DNA of 64,000 nt from Streptomyces sp. NBC_01283 (lineage in GTDB: Bacteria; Actinomycetota; Actinomycetes; Streptomycetales; Streptomycetaceae): NCBI RefSeq assembly GCF_041435335.1, contig NZ_CP108430.1, forward strand, positions 6,547,001 to 6,611,000, in the 5' to 3' direction. This document shows positions 61,611 to 64,000 of this stretch, in pieces. The position numbers and the translations under genes are program-made. The notes under the pieces are model-generated. The model was given only the letters and a program-made list of their open reading frames with translations. It was not told where the DNA came from and did not search any database. Every line of letters starts with the position of its first letter. Position 1 is the first letter of the stretch.

Positions 61611-62396
61611 TCAGTCCCGCACGCCGCAGACATGCAGCAACGCGGCGACCCGCCGATAGGGATCCGTCCGCCCCGCCCGCTCCTCGGCGGCAAGCAGCGC
61701 CCCCAACTCCGCCTCGTCCGGCACGGCCGCACCGTCCGGCGCCCCGTCGGTGAAGACCCGCACCCCGTACCAGGCGTGCAACGGCGCGGCGATCCCCGCG
61801 AGGGAGGCGGTCACCGCTTCGAGCCGGTCCGCCCGCGCCTCAAGCCCCAGCCGGTTGCGGTACGAGGTGGTGTCGAAGGCAGCCATCGCCCCCGCCCAGT
61901 CCCCGGCCAGCCCCGGCCGCATGGCCAGCGCGTCCGCGTTCCGCACGAGGAGGGAGAGCAGCCCGCCGTGGGCCAGCATCCGGGCGAGGCCCGCCAGCAG
62001 GGCGTCCGGCTCGTCGACGTACATCAGGACGCCGTGGCACAGCACGACGTCGAAGCTCCCCGGCAGGAAATGCACCCCGGTCTCGCGCCCGTCCCCCTCG
62101 ACGATGCGCACCCGGCCCTGGATCCCCTCGGGCTCGGCGGCGAGCGCGGACCGCGCCGCGGCCACCATCGCCGCGTCCTGCTCGACGCCCGTCACCTTGT
62201 GCCCGGCGCGGGCCAGCCGCAGCGCCTGTGTGCCCTGGCCCATGCCCACGTCGAGCACCCGAAGGCGCTGTCCCACGGGGAAGCGCCCGGCTATCTGCTC
62301 GTCGAGCTGCCGGGTCACCAGCTCCTGGCGTACGGCGTTACGCAGGCCGCCCAGCTTCTCCAGCCAGGCCGCGGCCCCGCCGGCGAATCCGCTCAG
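61611..62396 (-). CDS. Class I SAM-dependent methyltransferase
   Basis: 261 residues if started at the CTG at 62396, 235 if started at the GTG at 62318. The extra N-terminus (LSGFAGGAAAWLEKLGGLRN then AVRQELVTRQ) reads as genuine protein helix leading into the domain, no ATG/GTG/TTG exists in it, and GGGGAA lies five bases before CTG. Motif I is LRVLDVGMGQGTQALRLARA; motif II VVLCHGVLMYVDEPDA. Substrate unknown. The CTG overlaps the stop of the DUF3043 gene, showing coupled translation. 3' end has tandem repeats. Confidence 0.85.
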   Translation of the reverse strand: MSGFAGGAAAWLEKLGGLRNAVRQELVTRQLDEQIAGRFPVGQRLRVLDVGMGQGTQALRLARAGHKVTGVEQDAAMVAAARSALAAEPEGIQGRVRIVEGDGRETGVHFLPGSFDVVLCHGVLMYVDEPDALLAGLARMLAHGGLLSLLVRNADALAMRPGLAGDWAGAMAAFDTTSYRNRLGLEARADRLEAVTASLAGIAAPLHAWYGVRVFTDGAPDGAAVPDEAELGALLAAEERAGRTDPYRRVAALLHVCGVRD

Positions 62397-62989
62397 GGCC
62401 GTTCCCCACGCTTGACCTGGGGCTTCGGCAGTCGCAGACGGCGCATCTGGAGCGTACGCATCAGGGCGTAGGCGACAGCGCCCTTCTTGCTCTCGCTCGG
62501 GAAGCGCTCGTTCAGGCGCTTCTTCAGGCGGACCGCCGTCGTCACCGAGTCCACGATGATCAGGACGATCACGAAGAGCCAGAGCAGCAGCGCGATGTTC
62601 TGCAGCTGCGGGATCCGGACCATGCTCAGCACGAGGATGATCACGGCCAGCGGCAGGAAGAACTCGGCGATGCAGAACCGCGAGTCGACGAAGTCACGCG
62701 CGAACTTGCGCACGGGACCCTTGTCGCGGGCGGGCAGATAGCGCTCGTCACCGCTGGCGAGAGCCTGGCGCTGCTTGTCCATCTGGACGCGGCGTTCGTT
62801 GCGCTGCCGCTTCGCCGCCTCCTTGCGCGTCACAGGCGTGTTGGCCACGCTGCGGCGCTGGGTCTGGGCCTCACTGCGCTTGGGCGTGGGGCGGCCCTTC
62901 GGGGCCTGCGGGTCACGGGGCTGCTGGGAGTCGGTCACCGGGGCGTTGCTCGCCGGGGCCTTCTCGTCCTTGGATCGGCTACGGAACAC
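62393..62989 (-). CDS. DUF3043 membrane protein
   Basis: 198 residues from the GTG at 62989 (VFRSRSKDEKAPAS); a TTG at 62998 would add three. The first ~75 residues are charged and Arg/Lys/Gln-rich (RRSVANTPVTRKEAAKRQRN ER). Two membrane helices follow (residues ~112-150, FFLPLAVIILVLSMV and IALLLWLFVIVLIIVDSV), then a basic tail (RLKKRLNERFPSESKKG). This is the actinobacterial DUF3043 family; role unknown. Divergent from pspA. Confidence 0.9.
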   Translation of the reverse strand: MFRSRSKDEKAPASNAPVTDSQQPRDPQAPKGRPTPKRSEAQTQRRSVANTPVTRKEAAKRQRNERRVQMDKQRQALASGDERYLPARDKGPVRKFARDFVDSRFCIAEFFLPLAVIILVLSMVRIPQLQNIALLLWLFVIVLIIVDSVTTAVRLKKRLNERFPSESKKGAVAYALMRTLQMRRLRLPKPQVKRGERP

Positions 62990-63287
62990 AAAACCCAAGG
63001 GTACGGGGTGCGGACGTGTGGGCCCCAGCCCGACGGGGAACGATCCGGCAACACCGGGCGTCTTGATTGTGTGGCTAAGGGGACGTTCCGTGTGGTTTAC
63101 AAGCGGTTTTCGGGCGGTTCCCGGGGGTGCACCTACTCCCTACGCCTGAGCCCGGCCGGACACAGTCGTCCTTGGGGATGAGCGCATCCGCACGCGAACA
63201 GTGCGGTAATGGATGCAGGGCCCGTACTGTGGGTTCTGTTGCAGTACCTGGAGCTGGAAGTCCGTCAGAAGGGGGCGCGCGAAGCCC
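62990..63287. other. Divergent promoter region of DUF3043 and pspA
   Basis: 298 bp with no gene. It contains GTACTG-n12-CAGTAC at 63224-63247, about 41 bp before the pspA start, a possible operator or the overlap of a promoter; otherwise nothing distinctive. Confidence 0.4.
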
Positions 63288-64000
63288 ATGAGCGGTGTCA
63301 TGAAGCGTATGGGGATGATCTTCCGCGCGAAGGCGAACAAGGCCCTTGACCGGGCCGAGGACCCGCGCGAAACCCTCGATTATTCGTACCAGAAGCAGCT
63401 GGAGCTGCTGCAGAAGGTGCGCCGCGGTGTCGCCGATGTGGCGACCTCGCGCAAGCGCCTGGAGCTGCAGCTGAGCCAGCTCCAGAAGCAGTCCTCCACG
63501 CTGGAGGACCAGGGCCGCAAGGCCCTCGCCCTCGGCCGTGAGGACCTGGCCCGCGAGGCGCTCTCGCGCCGTGCGGCCCTGCAGCAGCAGGTGACCGACC
63601 TGGAGACGCAGCACCAGACGCTCCAGGGCGAGGAGGAGAAGCTCACCCTCGCGGCGCAGCGTCTGCAGGCCAAGGTCGACGCCTTCCGCACGAAGAAGGA
63701 GACGATCAAGGCCACGTACACCGCCGCCCAGGCGCAGACCCGGATCGGCGAGGCCTTCTCCGGCATCTCCGAGGAGATGGGCGACGTGGGCATGGCCATC
63801 CAGCGCGCCGAGGACAAGACCGCGCAGCTCCAGGCGCGGGCGGGCGCGATCGACGAGCTCCTTGCCTCCGGAGCCCTCGACGACTCCTCCGGGCTCGCCA
63901 AGGACGACATCCAGTCCGAGCTGGATCGCCTCTCCGGTGGTACTGATGTAGAGCTGGAACTGCAGCGGATGAAGGCCGAGCTGGCAGGCGGCTCGACGTC
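63288..64000 (+). CDS. pspA: Phage-shock protein A (PspA/IM30), cut by the window edge
   Basis: The first 237 codons are present; the frame runs off the right end. N-terminal amphipathic helix MSGVMKRMGMIFRAKANKAL, then the long coiled-coil core of PspA/ESCRT-III-like proteins: YSYQKQLELLQKVRRGVADV, KRLELQLSQLQKQSSTLEDQ, REDLAREALSRRAALQQQVT. PspA binds stressed membranes and helps hold the proton barrier. In Streptomyces it works without PspF/PspBC. ATG at 63288; a second ATG four codons on is possible. Control is not visible. Confidence 0.95.
   Translation, partial: MSGVMKRMGMIFRAKANKALDRAEDPRETLDYSYQKQLELLQKVRRGVADVATSRKRLELQLSQLQKQSSTLEDQGRKALALGREDLAREALSRRAALQQQVTDLETQHQTLQGEEEKLTLAAQRLQAKVDAFRTKKETIKATYTAAQAQTRIGEAFSGISEEMGDVGMAIQRAEDKTAQLQARAGAIDELLASGALDDSSGLAKDDIQSELDRLSGGTDVELELQRMKAELAGGST

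Noticed and set aside
1..64000. Biosynthetic gene cluster, prophage or defence island
   Set aside because: No polyketide or peptide synthetase, phage structural, restriction or toxin-antitoxin genes are seen; most genes are core metabolism or scattered accessory genes.
1..64000. tRNA or rRNA genes
   Set aside because: I found no tRNA-like TTCGA loop with matching stems and no rRNA segments on reading both strands; a dedicated tRNA scan would settle this.

Overview
The window is a stretch of Streptomyces chromosome, or that of a very close relative. The evidence is very high GC with strong third-position GC bias, many GTG/TTG starts, Tat and lipobox secreted proteins, and a gene set I recognise from the core of Streptomyces chromosomes: glnII, glnA, lipA/lipB, aceE, the lipoyl E2 and lpd genes, pepA, cobS/cobT/cobU and pspA. 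The organism assignment comes from the sequence plus recalled synteny (the S. coelicolor SCO2168 to SCO2214 neighbourhood), not from a database search. I see no prophage, integron, insertion sequence, CRISPR array, rRNA or tRNA. The window cuts a GH89 glycosidase gene at its left edge and pspA at its right edge.

Layout. 1-7 kb: GH89 enzyme, a His-tailed lipoprotein, a secreted DUF1996 protein, and a sensor kinase/response regulator pair divergent from an MMPL exporter. 7-15.5 kb: nitrogen block with glnII under a GlnR-type box, an orphan winged-helix regulator, an ArsC/Spx-like protein, an alpha/beta hydrolase, a DUF2252 protein and a secreted HAD phosphatase. 15.7-20.2 kb: an AraC-VOC pair, then a cobalamin riboswitch driving a btuFCD-type uptake operon. 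20.2-22.9 kb: gene debris, a HEAT-repeat protein and a GNAT enzyme. 22.9-28.3 kb: glnA with a GlnR-type box, RDD and DUF4191 membrane proteins, lipA and lipB. 28.5-43.3 kb: accessory genes (NsdA-like TPR regulator, GH20 hexosaminidase, FAD oxidoreductase, TIGR01777 epimerase, a SpoIIE-type phosphatase, a TetR/SDR/SDR cluster, a peptidoglycan amidase, an SDR with a WYL regulator). 43.3-52.2 kb: pyruvate dehydrogenase E1, a GntR regulator, the lipoyl E2, lpd and pepA. 52.3-60.2 kb: late cobalamin genes cobS, cobT and cobU around a rhomboid-like/MprF-like membrane pair. 60.2-64 kb: an HtrA-like lipoprotein protease, a methyltransferase, DUF3043 and PspA.

Three functional threads join distant genes. 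LipB and LipA make the lipoyl cofactor carried by the E2 at 47-49 kb, which works with AceE and Lpd. GlnA and GlnII are both preceded by 38-bp elements with the same four-half-site spacing expected for GlnR. Cobalamin uptake (btuFCD with riboswitch) complements nucleotide-loop assembly by CobU, CobT and CobS.

No clearly new biological system stands out. The most unusual structures are a four- to five-copy 34-bp tandem array just upstream of the HtrA-like protease, several short tandem duplications that copy the 3' ends of genes including their stop codons, a decayed second copy of a HEAT-protein tail, a GH20 enzyme whose acidic catalytic motifs are altered, and a CobU carrying a degenerate metallo-beta-lactamase-like domain.
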